Assembly: GCF_030064895.1 (NCBI RefSeq)
Contig: NZ_JASJEB010000006.1
Span: 1 to 64,000, forward strand
DNA: 64,000 nt
Direction of reading: 5' to 3'
Origin: Crocosphaera sp.
GTDB taxonomy: Bacteria > Cyanobacteriota > Cyanobacteriia > Cyanobacteriales > Microcystaceae
The notes beneath the pieces were generated by a model. The model searched no databases. It saw only the letters and a list, made by a program, of their open reading frames with translations, and had not been told where the DNA came from. Each line of letters starts with the position of its first letter. The stretch's first letter is position 1. Below, one piece after another: positions 17,374 through 27,143 of the stretch. The position numbers and the translations under genes were made by a program.

Positions 17374-19212
17374 ATGATTATCAAGACTCGAACAATAAGG
17401 TCTCTTTTTTTAACAATGCTTTTAACCTTGCTTTGTTTAGTGAGTCTTCATTTTTGGATGCCAAGTATCGCACATATTCAAGCAATTAGCTGGTCAGAAA
17501 TCAGTAATCAAAAACAATTACCATCTCAATATATTTTAGCTCAAGAAAAAGAGCAAGAAAATAATAAATATAATGGAGATAATCAAGAATCTTCTTCTGA
17601 TAATTTAGACAAAAAAAATTATCCTCATCCAGTTACATTAGATGGAGAAATAATATTTGAATATAAGCTCCAAGTAGAAAAACTACAAAATAAACAACGA
17701 GCAGAAGAAGCCAGCGAAAGAGTTAAAGACATTGCTAATGATCGTTCAATTTCTGTAGAAGATTTTTCTATAAGAGATTTAAAAGCTTTAGAATTGGAAG
17801 GTTTGCGCTTAATTTTTGCTGATAATAAAATGATCTTAGCTATCACTCAAGCTGATGCTGATGTTGAGAATCAATCTCTAGATGAACTAGCTGAATCTTA
17901 TTTACAAGAAGTTAAGAAGGCTATCATCAAATATCGAGAGGAAAGAAAATTACAGAACTTTATATTGAGAGGAATAGGTATTATATTATCTACTATTGTT
18001 CTGATTTTTATCTTCCGATTTTTAAACTGGTTTTTTCCTTGGCTAGGTCGTCAAATTACTAGAGATCAAGGTTTTATTTTTAGAAATATAAACATTCAAA
18101 ACTGGAATATTCTTACTGTTAAACAAGAAAAAAGGATTGCTCTGTTTATTTTAAAACTAATTCGCTGGTTTATTACCCTAACTTTTCTCTATTTTTATAT
18201 ACCTTTTCTATTAAGTTTATTTCCTCAGACAGAACGGTTAGCAAACAGTATTTTTAGTTCATTTTTTGGAGTATTGGCAAAAGTTTGGGCTGAATTTATT
18301 GCTTATGTACCTAATTTATTTTTAATTGTTGTTACGCTTATCATAACACATTATTTAATCCGTTTATGTGACCCATTTTTTAAAGCTATAGAAGACGAAA
18401 GAATTATCATTTCTGGATTTTATCCTGACTGGGCGCAACCAACCTATAAATTAACTGTTATTTTAATTTGTGGTTTAGCAGCAGCCATAATTTTTCCCTA
18501 TTTACCAGGGTTTAATTCTCCTGCATTTCAAGGAATTTCTATCCTTGCTGGTGCCTTAGTCACGTTTGGAGGAGCGAGTACCATTGCTAATTTAATTGCA
18601 GGATTTGTGGTTATTTACACCCGCGCTTTTCAACTAGGCGATCGCATAAAAGTTAGTGAATATCGAGGGGTTGTAATTGACAAAACGATCCTATCAACTC
18701 GTATTTGTAACGGTAATAATGAAATTATTACCATCCCTAATTCTATTTTAATCGCCAGTTCAATTATTAATTATAGTGCGACAATAAGGGATTTAAAAGA
18801 ACCTTTAGTCATTGATACTACTATCACATTAGGCTACGATGTTCCTTGGCGTTTAGTCTATGAAACCTTAATTAATTGTGCTTTAGAAACCACTGATATT
18901 TTAGAATATCCTGAACCTTATGTATGGCAAACAAGTTTAGATGATTTTTATATTAGTTATCAACTTCGGGTTTACACAAATAAGACAAAATCCGTTGCTA
19001 TTGGTAATATTTATAGTGAATTACATCAAAATATTCAAGATAAATGTGCGGAAGTTGGCATTGAAATTATGTCTCCTCATTATGCTGCGGTTAGAGATGG
19101 CCATCAAAACACGATTCCTGAAGATTATTTACCTAAAGATTATGAAACTCCAGGGTTTCGTTTGCAGCCATTAAAATCATTTTTTAAACAAAATATTGAG
19201 AAAGATAATTAG
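17374..19212 (+). CDS. MscS-family mechanosensitive channel
   Basis: A 612-residue MscS-type channel. A hydrophobic N-terminal segment (residues about 10-35) is probably a signal/anchor, followed by a periplasmic charged region to 200. Transmembrane helices are near 207-235, 263-290, 310-335 and 360-385. The pore helix and beta domain are recognisable: ILAGALVTFGGASTIANLIAGFVVIYTRAFQLGDRIKV, then VVIDKTILSTRI and the NSIL loop. These channels release solutes on osmotic downshift; homologues may also serve calcium or bicarbonate-linked roles but nothing here shows that. Monocistronic. Confidence 0.9.
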   Translation: MIIKTRTIRSLFLTMLLTLLCLVSLHFWMPSIAHIQAISWSEISNQKQLPSQYILAQEKEQENNKYNGDNQESSSDNLDKKNYPHPVTLDGEIIFEYKLQVEKLQNKQRAEEASERVKDIANDRSISVEDFSIRDLKALELEGLRLIFADNKMILAITQADADVENQSLDELAESYLQEVKKAIIKYREERKLQNFILRGIGIILSTIVLIFIFRFLNWFFPWLGRQITRDQGFIFRNINIQNWNILTVKQEKRIALFILKLIRWFITLTFLYFYIPFLLSLFPQTERLANSIFSSFFGVLAKVWAEFIAYVPNLFLIVVTLIITHYLIRLCDPFFKAIEDERIIISGFYPDWAQPTYKLTVILICGLAAAIIFPYLPGFNSPAFQGISILAGALVTFGGASTIANLIAGFVVIYTRAFQLGDRIKVSEYRGVVIDKTILSTRICNGNNEIITIPNSILIASSIINYSATIRDLKEPLVIDTTITLGYDVPWRLVYETLINCALETTDILEYPEPYVWQTSLDDFYISYQLRVYTNKTKSVAIGNIYSELHQNIQDKCAEVGIEIMSPHYAAVRDGHQNTIPEDYLPKDYETPGFRLQPLKSFFKQNIEKDN

Positions 19213-19222
19213 ATAACTAAGG

Positions 19223-20269
19223 TTAATTTCCACGATGAATTTTAGTTAAATCAGAGATGCCAAAATAACAAAGAAGTCCACCCAAACCGGCTACAATAAA
19301 AGAAACTATATTTTTGCCTCCGATCGCATAAAATATAGTAACAATCTCGTTAACTTGCTCAGTGGTGTCTCTTGATTGCTCAAAATAGCTCAAATATCCG
19401 TACAATACAGCCGAGAGAATAAAAGCAGAAATTCCCCCATAAATACGTTGTTGTGCCTTCCTTTTGAGGCGTTTACGATGAGAACTAGGAGAAGTTACAA
19501 TGGGTGTCTTATGTACATTGGAAACATCAGTCTCCGTGTTTAATTGACCGGAACTGCTATAGTTATGTGCTGATTCTGGGGTACTATTAGCCTCTTCTGC
19601 TATTTTTTCGCGTTCTCCTTCTTTTTCAAGTTTAATCGATTGGATTTTATCGATAAGATCCGAATTATTGGGATTTAGTTGTAAAGAAGTTTGATACATA
19701 CACAAGGCAGACATTAAGTCTCCCATCTCTTCCAAAACATTTCCCTGTCCTTCTAACGCGATCGCATAATCTTTTGGGGTAATATAAGGATCGATACCCT
19801 CGATGCTTTGATAAGCTTCTAAGGCTTTCTCAGATTGTCCCATTAATTGCCAAATATGGGCTTTTTCGATGGTATAACGAGGACTATTCGGTTCTAAGTC
19901 TGCGCCAGTTTCCAGATAATTAAGAGCTTGTTCATAATTTTTGGACTTAATTTCCAAAAGTGCCAAATAAAAATAGGCTTTAGGATAAGCACAGGGATAA
20001 AAAGAGATTTTCTGCTTATTTTTGTCTGGATGATCACAGTTTAGATAATGTTCATGGTCAGAGGGATGCCAAAATTTTATATATAAGTTACCTTGTTTAT
20101 CTTTAAATTGTGTCTGATAATCTAGGGGACAATGTTTGATAACTGATAATAACAAGGATTGAGCTTTGCTGTACTCTTGTTTGGAGAAAGCTTTAATGGC
20201 TAAATCGACTAATTTGGCATCTTTAGTTTCTCTGTTGTCTATTGTAGAGGTAACTTTATAGTTTGGCAT
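19223..20269 (-). CDS. TPR protein with C-terminal membrane anchor
   Basis: A 348-residue protein with TPR units at about 20-220 (e.g. AKAYFYLALLEIKSKNYEQALNYLETG and ALEGQGNVLEEMGDLMSALCMYQTSL). Between the first two repeats is an unusual insertion with two Cys and several His/Asp (WHPSDHEHYLNCDHPDKNKQ). A charged linker leads to two hydrophobic segments at about 280-300 and 318-340. Specific function unknown; TPRs mediate protein contacts, probably at the membrane. Convergent with the MscS gene, ending 10 bases from it. Confidence 0.75.
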   Translation of the reverse strand: MPNYKVTSTIDNRETKDAKLVDLAIKAFSKQEYSKAQSLLLSVIKHCPLDYQTQFKDKQGNLYIKFWHPSDHEHYLNCDHPDKNKQKISFYPCAYPKAYFYLALLEIKSKNYEQALNYLETGADLEPNSPRYTIEKAHIWQLMGQSEKALEAYQSIEGIDPYITPKDYAIALEGQGNVLEEMGDLMSALCMYQTSLQLNPNNSDLIDKIQSIKLEKEGEREKIAEEANSTPESAHNYSSSGQLNTETDVSNVHKTPIVTSPSSHRKRLKRKAQQRIYGGISAFILSAVLYGYLSYFEQSRDTTEQVNEIVTIFYAIGGKNIVSFIVAGLGGLLCYFGISDLTKIHRGN

Positions 20270-20679
20270 GATTCTTAATTAAATAGGTAGCGGGAATGTA
20301 GGATGATATGTAGACCATCGGTTAATTTAGGAAGAGGAAACACTTATTTAAAAGCAAACTCAGAATTCCTATTTTCTGTTTATTTTTACCCATATAGAGA
20401 TAAGTCTTTACATAGCTTAACCATAGCAACCTACTCATACAAATTTAGATAGATAGGATCTCTATAAATATAGTTTTCCCGTTTTCTCATCAAAAATAAT
20501 CTTTTCTGAAAAATTGACACTAAAAAAGGTAGTATTCCATTATTTTACAAAAATCATCCTTCGAGTTTGACGGGGAGACGAGGAGTATAGGAGAAGTCAG
20601 AAGTCAGAACTCAGAAGTATAATTGATAAATGATAAATTCTGTGGACATTGTGTGGATAGTTAGGTTAAAGAAAAAAAG
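20270..20679. other. intergenic region before first Ser/Thr kinase
   Basis: A 410-base AT-rich gap between divergent genes. It holds low-order repeats only: GTCAGAAGTCAGAACTCAGAAGT near 20598 and a TGATAAA pair near 20625-20640 (STRR-like). No ORF, RNA gene or clear promoter box stands out. Confidence 0.5.
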
Positions 20680-22146
20680 ATGATTAATTCTATTATTGCA
20701 GATCGCTATAAAATTTGCGATCGCTTAGGAGAAGGAGGAACTGCTATTACTTACAAAGCGGTTGATTTAAACACTTCTCAAGAGGTTGCTATTAAGGTGT
20801 TATCTTTGGATAATGTTGATTGGAAACAAGCTGATCTTTTTGAAAAACGAGAAGTTAAGACATTAAGACAACTAAACCATCCTAGAATACCTCGATATAT
20901 TGATTATTTTGTTAGTGATCATGAAGATAATTTTTATTGTCCTATGATATCTCAAAAGTCATTACAAGATTTTGTGGAAGCAGGAATTTTACTTCAAAAA
21001 TTCTATTTAGTACAGGAATTAGTTAAGGGTAAAAACTTAGTTGAATGGCGAGATAATATTAATAAAGTTAATCAAAAAGAAATAGAAAATATTGCTATAC
21101 AAGTTTTAGATATATTAACTTATTTACAAACTTTAATACCTCCAGTTGTTCATAGGGATATTAAACCACAAAATCTAATTTATACGGAGAATAAAGAGAT
21201 ATTTTTGGTTGATTTTGGAGCCGTTCCTGATCAAGTTGGTAAGACAAGTTATGGTACTACTTTTGTGGGAACACAAGGATATATGGCACCAGAACAAGGA
21301 AGCGGTGGTAAAGTGTCTTTAGCTACTGATTTATATGGGTTAGGAGCAACTTTAATCTATCTTTTATCGGGTAGAAATCCCTCAGACTTACCTCTTAAAA
21401 GATTGAAAATAAATTTTAGACAAGAGATTAAACTATCTTCTAAGTTTGCTCAATGGTTAGATGTGTTATTGGAGTTTGAGCCTGAAAATCGTTTTCAGAA
21501 TGCTCAAATAGCATTAAATGTGTTAGAAGGTCAAGGTAACATAAAAGACTATATTAAAAAGAATCTAGGCCGACCTAAATATAGTTCAATTAGTTTAACT
21601 AAGACGAAGCAAGAATTAATGATTAAAATTCCTTGTGCATTAAACCGTAAACGTTGGAATTATGCTTTAGGTATCCTAGGAATTAGTTTTTATATTATTG
21701 CTTTTTTAATTCTTTTAATTATCACAATTTCTACTTATAATATTTTTTGGCGAATTCCTATTTTTATTTATGCTTTCTTATTAGTGCTTCAACCTTTTAA
21801 AAAGTTTAAAGATGTAAAAATAGTTAAGTTGGTAATTTTAGTAGGAAGCATATTACCTTTTATTTTAAATGTAAATTATTCCATAATAGCTTCATTCTTA
21901 ATATTGATTATAGAAACTTTTTCTGGTGATTTGATATCTAAGATTGTCAGGGATTTATTGTTTGACACTCAAATTAAAATTAAGAAAAATACTGGGATAT
22001 TTTTACAAGAAAAATTTAGTTTTCTTGTAAAGCAAAATAGAAAATTATTGTTTAAAGAAACATCACTGAGTAAAATATCAAAATTGTTAACTAGAAGAGA
22101 AAAACAATGGTTAAATGATGAAATCAAACGCTTTTTAAAAGATTAA
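20680..22146 (+). CDS. Ser/Thr protein kinase with membrane segments
   Basis: A 488-residue Hanks-type kinase. Glycine loop GEGGTA (17-22), lysine K39 in VAIKVL, catalytic HRDIKPQN (H158-D160) and DFG (D178) are intact, followed by the activation segment GTQGYMAPEQG. After residue about 320 come two to three hydrophobic segments (ILGISFYIIAFLILLIITI and following). The C-terminus ends LTRREKQWLNDEIKRFLKD, a motif shared with the kinases at 39166 and 40475. The kinase domain precedes the membrane region, so catalysis is cytoplasmic. It is followed after 192 bases by a second kinase. Confidence 0.9.
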   Translation: MINSIIADRYKICDRLGEGGTAITYKAVDLNTSQEVAIKVLSLDNVDWKQADLFEKREVKTLRQLNHPRIPRYIDYFVSDHEDNFYCPMISQKSLQDFVEAGILLQKFYLVQELVKGKNLVEWRDNINKVNQKEIENIAIQVLDILTYLQTLIPPVVHRDIKPQNLIYTENKEIFLVDFGAVPDQVGKTSYGTTFVGTQGYMAPEQGSGGKVSLATDLYGLGATLIYLLSGRNPSDLPLKRLKINFRQEIKLSSKFAQWLDVLLEFEPENRFQNAQIALNVLEGQGNIKDYIKKNLGRPKYSSISLTKTKQELMIKIPCALNRKRWNYALGILGISFYIIAFLILLIITISTYNIFWRIPIFIYAFLLVLQPFKKFKDVKIVKLVILVGSILPFILNVNYSIIASFLILIIETFSGDLISKIVRDLLFDTQIKIKKNTGIFLQEKFSFLVKQNRKLLFKETSLSKISKLLTRREKQWLNDEIKRFLKD

Positions 22147-22153
22147 TGTATCA

Positions 22154-22178
22154 GTAGGGGTTTAATACCATTAAACCC
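22154..22178. repeat. palindromic repeat
   Basis: GTAGGGGTTTAATACCATTAAACCC, the same family as GTAGGGGTTTAACAGTGTTAAACCC at 8574-8598. It begins seven bases after the kinase stop. Confidence 0.65.
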
Positions 22179-22267
22179 ATTCAAACCAATACTAGAATGT
22201 TAAAGAGATTCCTCGTACCTCGGAATGAAACAGAAAGAGACATAGAAATGGCCATTAAATATACAAC

Positions 22268-22288
22268 TGTTTACTGTTCACTGTTCAC
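22268..22288 (+). repeat. STRR heptamers
   Basis: TGTTTAC, TGTTCAC, TGTTCAC in tandem, upstream of the ankyrin kinase; same family as 10305-10339. Confidence 0.75.
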
Positions 22289-22338
22289 TGTTAAAATTTT
22301 TGCTACAATAAAGAACATATTATAATCAGGAAACTATT

Positions 22339-24147
22339 ATGATACCATCCTATCGAAAAGACTCCCTAGAAGAAAACTATAAAAAACTACATGAACTCGG
22401 TAAGGGAGGAATGGGAACAACTTATGCAGCAGAAGATGTAAATACAGGCAAAAAAGTTGCTCTCAAAGTTATTTCTTTACAAAATCAAACCGATGTTAAA
22501 AGTCTTGAATTATTAGAAAGGGAAGTTACAGTATTAAAAAAGCTAAATCATCCTAATATTCCTAAATATATTGATTATTTTCAACTAGAAGACGACAATA
22601 AATTATATCTAGTACAAGAATTAGTTGCAGGAAAAAACTTAAATCAAAAAATAGAAGAAGGACTAAGATTAACAGAAAAAGAAGTTAAAAATATTACTGT
22701 TCAAATTCTCTCTATTCTTGACTACTTGCATAATTTTGATCCGCGCATTATTCACCGAGATATTAAACCCCATAACTTGATTCTTTCTGATGATGGACAA
22801 ATATTTTTAGTAGATTTTGGTGCGGTACATAATGCTTATTATAATACGATGATGGGGGAAACAGTCGGTATTGGAACCATTGGTTATATGTCCCCTGAAC
22901 AACAAATAGGTAAACCGGTTCCTGCATCTGATTTATATAGTTTAGGAAGAACATTACTTTATTTATTAACTCGTCGTCCCCCTGATAATTTATTGCCACA
23001 TAAAGCAACGGTGAATCTTGAGATTATTGGTGATTATATTCAACTATCTGATGAGTTTATCGAGTGGTTAGAAAAAATCTTAGATCCTGATGTTGATGAG
23101 CGTTTTTCTTCTGCAAAAAAAGCATTAAAAGCGTTAAAAAATCCTAAGTTATTTAAGCAAGAAAAATTAAGTAAAATAAGATGGTTTGCTTGGTTAGGTT
23201 TAGGGTTTGCTTGCGTTGAAATAGCGACTTTTTCTTATAATCATAGATGGAAAATTTTTAATACTTTAAGTTTTCCAACACCTTTAGAAATTTGTAACAA
23301 ACCTAATATTAAGACAATACATGAATACTTTAATAGTGGTGGGAAATTAACAAAAAGTGATGCTCAGAAATGTAGAATTTTCTGGCATACCCAATTAAGG
23401 GAAGACACTAAAGAGATATTAAAAGTCTTAATTAATCATGGTGCTGATGTTAATGCTAAAAATGAATATGGAGAGACTCCACTTCATACTGCGGTATTAA
23501 GTGAAAATAAAGAGATAGTAGAATTATTAATTAATCATGGTGCTGATGTTAATGCTAAAAATGAATATGATGGAAAGACTCCACTTTATAGTGCAGTATT
23601 GACTAAAAATAAAGAGATAGTAGAATTATTAATTAATCATGGTGCCGATGTTAATCTTCAAAATGAAAAGGTATTTACTCCACTTGATATTGCAGGAAAG
23701 GCAAACAATAAAAAGATTGCAGAGTTATTAATTAATTATGGTGTTGATGTTAACACCAGAGATAAATCTGGAAACACTCCACTTTATAGTGCAGTAGAGA
23801 ACAACAATAAAAAGAGAGTAGAATTATTAATTAATAATGGTGCTGATGTTAATGCTAGAGATAAACATGGATTTACTCCACTTCATAATGCAGTATGGAA
23901 AGAGAATAAAGAAATAGTAGAATTATTAATTAATAATGGTGCTGATGTTAACACTAGAAATAATTATGGATTTACCCCACTTAATAGTGCAATATGGAAA
24001 GAAAACAAAAAAATAGTAGAATTATTAATTAATAATGCTGCCGATGTTAATGCTAAAGATAAACATGAATTGACTGCATTTGATTATGCAAAAGAACGTG
24101 GCAATGGAGTGATAATGAATTTACTGAGAAAACACGGTGCAAGATAA
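22339..24147 (+). CDS. Ser/Thr kinase with ankyrin repeats
   Basis: A 602-residue kinase. Kinase domain at 14-270: glycine loop GKGGMG (21-26), K43 in VALKVI, HRDIKPHN with D141, DFG with D159, and GTIGYMSPEQQ. A single hydrophobic segment at about 281-300 (WFAWLGLGFACVEIATFSYN) follows. Residues about 365-600 contain seven 33-residue ankyrin repeats (NHGADVNAKNEYGETPLH type), several very similar to each other. Ankyrins bind proteins, here probably substrates; with one membrane pass they would lie on the other side of the membrane from the kinase unless the segment is not membrane-spanning. The nucleotidyltransferase gene starts six bases downstream. Confidence 0.9.
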   Translation: MIPSYRKDSLEENYKKLHELGKGGMGTTYAAEDVNTGKKVALKVISLQNQTDVKSLELLEREVTVLKKLNHPNIPKYIDYFQLEDDNKLYLVQELVAGKNLNQKIEEGLRLTEKEVKNITVQILSILDYLHNFDPRIIHRDIKPHNLILSDDGQIFLVDFGAVHNAYYNTMMGETVGIGTIGYMSPEQQIGKPVPASDLYSLGRTLLYLLTRRPPDNLLPHKATVNLEIIGDYIQLSDEFIEWLEKILDPDVDERFSSAKKALKALKNPKLFKQEKLSKIRWFAWLGLGFACVEIATFSYNHRWKIFNTLSFPTPLEICNKPNIKTIHEYFNSGGKLTKSDAQKCRIFWHTQLREDTKEILKVLINHGADVNAKNEYGETPLHTAVLSENKEIVELLINHGADVNAKNEYDGKTPLYSAVLTKNKEIVELLINHGADVNLQNEKVFTPLDIAGKANNKKIAELLINYGVDVNTRDKSGNTPLYSAVENNNKKRVELLINNGADVNARDKHGFTPLHNAVWKENKEIVELLINNGADVNTRNNYGFTPLNSAIWKENKKIVELLINNAADVNAKDKHELTAFDYAKERGNGVIMNLLRKHGAR

Positions 24148-24153
24148 AATTCT

Positions 24154-24528
24154 ATGACTATTTCTAATGAACACAAACGAGCAGATATTATCCAAAAAAT
24201 ACAACTAGCACAATCTCAAGGTAGAGAATTATTAGCTAGTATGAAGCAAAGACAACAACAAGGTTGGGAAGTTGCTAAAAATAGTGCAGAAATTCTTAAA
24301 AAACAATTTGGGGTTAAACGAGTTGTTTTATTTGGTTCAATGCTTAATCTTGAAGACTTATCCCCTCACTCAGATATTGACTTAGCTGTATGGGGACTCC
24401 CTCCCAATGCTATATTTAAAGCAGGAGCAGCTATTGAAAAAGGCCATGAATTTACTATTGATTTAGTTGAAGCAGAAAAAGCTAAACCTTATATTCGCCA
24501 AGCTATTGTAATGGGTGTTGAACTTTGA
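24154..24528 (+). CDS. MNT-type nucleotidyltransferase
   Basis: A 124-residue minimal nucleotidyltransferase with motif LFGSMLNLEDLSPHSDIDLAVWG (GS-x10-DxD) and a later acidic position in FTIDLVEAEKA. MNT proteins usually pair with HEPN toxins and silence them by AMPylation. It starts six bases after the ankyrin kinase. A possible HEPN gene should follow, but the overlapping TTG frame (LKEEKIKE) stops at 24551 after eight codons. So it is an orphan or the partner has been deleted. The N-terminal 50 residues are an extra helical extension. Confidence 0.82.
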   Translation: MTISNEHKRADIIQKIQLAQSQGRELLASMKQRQQQGWEVAKNSAEILKKQFGVKRVVLFGSMLNLEDLSPHSDIDLAVWGLPPNAIFKAGAAIEKGHEFTIDLVEAEKAKPYIRQAIVMGVEL

Positions 24529-24936
24529 AAGAAGAAAAAATTAAAGAATGAATACATATTTAAAATGGTGGGTTACGGCTTAGATAAAAGTTGATGATCT
24601 TTTCATTACAATTAATCCCACGCCTAACCCACCCTACCATTGCCACGATCGCATCTACCATGATCATAACCATAGCAGAGCCAAAACATTGAAAAATTCG
24701 GCATAATATAATAGGAGCAGCTTGAATAAGATCCATGTTTGATCTTACAATTGCAGCAATTCAACCCCTTTGGTCATTTCATTTATCATTTAACATTTAT
24801 CATTTATCATTCGTTTGGAAGTAGGCTTGAAACCTCTCCCAAACTTCTTTCTCACTAAAGGGAGAGGCTTGAAACCAAAATGAAAGATGTTCAATGTTCA
24901 ATGTTTGGTCAGTTCCTATCGAGTTACATAAGATAT
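24529..24936. other. repeat-rich intergenic region
   Basis: About 400 bases without a supported gene. It contains an inverted repeat GGTGGGTTA / TAACCCACC (24567-24575, 24625-24633), a heptamer-like run of CATTTATCATTTA type (about 24775-24811), and a stem CCTCTCCC / GGGAGAGG (24833-24840, 24860-24867) framed by two copies of AGGCTTGAAACC. The open frame of the next gene extends back to 24880 across this region but that part is probably not translated. Confidence 0.6.
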
Positions 24937-25434
24937 ATGTCTGCTTCTGAAGTACAACCTCCTCAATCCTACCGCAAAGAGGAAGTTCAAGAAATTTTAC
25001 ATTTGGCCATTGCTCGCAAAACCGAGGTTGAAGAATTATCTCGTAGTCAACTTTGGGAAATTGCGGCAGAATTAGATATTGATTCCGATGTTTTACAAGT
25101 GGCCGAAAAAGATTGGCTATTGCAAAAACAACGTCAGGAAAAAAAGGATGAATTTAATCAATATCGTCAAGGACAACTCAAACGAAAAGTTATCCGCTAC
25201 GCTATTATTAATTCCTTCGCTATGTTGCTCAATTTCTTGGCAGCAGGGAACCTATCTTGGTCATTATACATCTTACTTTTTCTAGGACTTCCCCTAACCT
25301 TAGATACCTTTAAAACCTTCCAAACAGAAGGAGAAGAATACGAAAAATCCTTTCAACAATGGTATTTAAAAAAGGAAATAAAAGCCTCAATTTCCAGTGT
25401 CTGGAATCGTATTAAAACTGCTTGGCTTTCCTGA
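24937..25434 (+). CDS. 2TM-domain membrane protein
   Basis: A 165-residue protein starting MSASEVQPPQ; the in-frame ATG at 24880 would add 19 residues encoded in repeat-like DNA. The N-terminal part (SYRKEEVQEILHLAIARKTE, then LSRSQLWEIAAELDIDSDVL) is a helical domain typical of cyanobacterial proteins that precede a 2TM module. Two hydrophobic helices follow (IINSFAMLLNFLAAGNLSWSLY and ILLFLGLPLTLDTFKTF), then a charged tail. The function of this family is unknown. It is separated by 130 bases from the DUF697 gene in the same orientation. Confidence 0.72.
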   Translation: MSASEVQPPQSYRKEEVQEILHLAIARKTEVEELSRSQLWEIAAELDIDSDVLQVAEKDWLLQKQRQEKKDEFNQYRQGQLKRKVIRYAIINSFAMLLNFLAAGNLSWSLYILLFLGLPLTLDTFKTFQTEGEEYEKSFQQWYLKKEIKASISSVWNRIKTAWLS

Positions 25435-25564
25435 AAAATGCCTGATGATTACTGCAACACAAGCAGGATGCTTGTAATAGCTTAGAAAACTGCCAGTTGA
25501 TTGAAAAATACCCCCAAAAAGAGTACAATCAAAACAAAGAAATTTAGGGCAATTTTGAGGGGAA

Positions 25565-26947
25565 ATGATGAGAGTTAAGGTAAAAAAACCCATTCTGGTG
25601 GCAGGGTTAGGAATTTCTTTCTTATTATGGTTAGGAGAATCTCTCCATGAACAAGCGATCGCAATGGGAGAATGGGGTGTTTTGAGTCTGATGGCCGTGG
25701 GTACGGGTGTTTGGTGGTGGCAAAAAAAACAACCACAAAAACCAGCTTATAAAACCCTTTCACCTTTAACAATAACAGAAGTTAATCAGGCAATTTCTGA
25801 GGGAAAAAAAATATTAAAAATAGTTAAACAAGAAGACTCAAACTATAACCTAGTAGAATTAGAAACTCAGTGGAAAAATTTACCACAAAAACTCAATAAT
25901 CAATCTGTTTCTTGGGGAATAATCAGCAACTCTAACACAGATAAAAATAGTTTAAAACAACTCTTAGAAAAAGAAAAAATTGCCGATAATTTCAACTATT
26001 TAGAATCAGAAGATGATGAAAATGTCAAGCAAAAACTAGATTTAATTGTTTTTTTGATCAACACAGATTTAACTGAAAGTCAATGGCAAATGATACAAAA
26101 ATGCCATCAAAATCATCAACGGGTTTTAATTAGTTTAAATCAAAGCGAACAATATAACACAGAAGAACAAGAAATTATCTTACAAGAAATAAAACAACGG
26201 GTTAAAACTATTATTCAATCTGATGACGTAATAGGCATTAATTCAAAACAAAAAATAATAAAAGTTCGTCAATATAAAGAAGATAAATCCTATCAAGAAT
26301 GGAATGAAACTCAACCTCCTAATATTCTAGCTTTAATAACTAAATTAGACTCTATTTTAAGCCAAGAAAGAGAAAAATTAATATTAGGAAAAGTATGGAG
26401 AGAGGCACAAAAAATAAAACAACAAGCTAAAGTAATTTTAAATAAAATAAGACGCGATCGCGCCGTTCCCATGATGGAAAAATATCAATGGATAGCAGCA
26501 GCAGCAGCCTTTGCCAACCCCGTTTCCTCCTTAGATTTGTTAGCAACAGCAGCAATTAATGCGCAAATGATAGTCGATTTAAGCAGCATTTATCAACAGA
26601 AATTCACCCTATCTCAAGGACAAACCATAGCAGCAACTATCGGTAAATTAATGATAAAATTAGGCTTAGTTGAACTATCAACCCATGCCATTAGTAGCCT
26701 ACTAAAAAGTAACGCTATTACTTATGTAGCCGGAGGCGCAACCCAAGGTATTAGTGCAGCCTATTTAACCCGTGTAGCTGGTTTAAGTTTAGTGGAATAT
26801 TTCCAGGAACAAGAAATTAACCCAAACCAAAATCAAAGCCTAGATATAGAAAAACTTTCCACAAAAATAAAACAAGTATTTGAGCAAACAAAACGAACAG
26901 AAATATTGCAAGGCTTTGTGAAACAAACCATTCCTCAACTATCATAA
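25565..26947 (+). CDS. DUF697 domain membrane protein
   Basis: A 460-residue protein. N-terminal hydrophobic segments (ILVAGLGISFLLWLGESL and WGVLSLMAVGTGVWWW) lead into a cytoplasmic region of about 230 residues without a complete GTPase motif set. The C-terminal DUF697 region has WIAAAAAFANPVSSLDLLATAAINAQMIVDL, LSQGQTIAATIGKLMIKLGL and THAISSLLKSNAITYVAGGA. DUF697 occurs in YcjF/Era-like GTPase-associated membrane proteins. Role unknown. GAGGGGAAATG precedes the start, so either of the two tandem ATGs fits. Confidence 0.78.
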   Translation: MMRVKVKKPILVAGLGISFLLWLGESLHEQAIAMGEWGVLSLMAVGTGVWWWQKKQPQKPAYKTLSPLTITEVNQAISEGKKILKIVKQEDSNYNLVELETQWKNLPQKLNNQSVSWGIISNSNTDKNSLKQLLEKEKIADNFNYLESEDDENVKQKLDLIVFLINTDLTESQWQMIQKCHQNHQRVLISLNQSEQYNTEEQEIILQEIKQRVKTIIQSDDVIGINSKQKIIKVRQYKEDKSYQEWNETQPPNILALITKLDSILSQEREKLILGKVWREAQKIKQQAKVILNKIRRDRAVPMMEKYQWIAAAAAFANPVSSLDLLATAAINAQMIVDLSSIYQQKFTLSQGQTIAATIGKLMIKLGLVELSTHAISSLLKSNAITYVAGGATQGISAAYLTRVAGLSLVEYFQEQEINPNQNQSLDIEKLSTKIKQVFEQTKRTEILQGFVKQTIPQLS

Positions 26948-27132
26948 GTAAGGCTGCTTAATCAACTATTGCCCATTGCTTAGTGTAGCTAGAAAAAAAA
27001 TCATAAATCCCAACTCCTAACTCAGGTTAGTTTGCTTTTTTGCGAGTAAAAAAAATTAAATCTAAATTATGACTGTTTCTGATTCTGAAACCACCCCAAC
27101 TCCCACTGATAAAACCCTAGATACTACCAACC

Positions 27133-27138
27133 AGGAGG
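27133..27138 (+). promoter_or_regulatory. Shine-Dalgarno deciding MFS start
   Basis: AGGAGG lies five bases before the internal ATG at 27144 (MARSNSSKK), while the upstream ATG at 27069 has no purine-rich leader. This favours the shorter protein. Confidence 0.6.
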
Positions 27139-27143
27139 AATCT

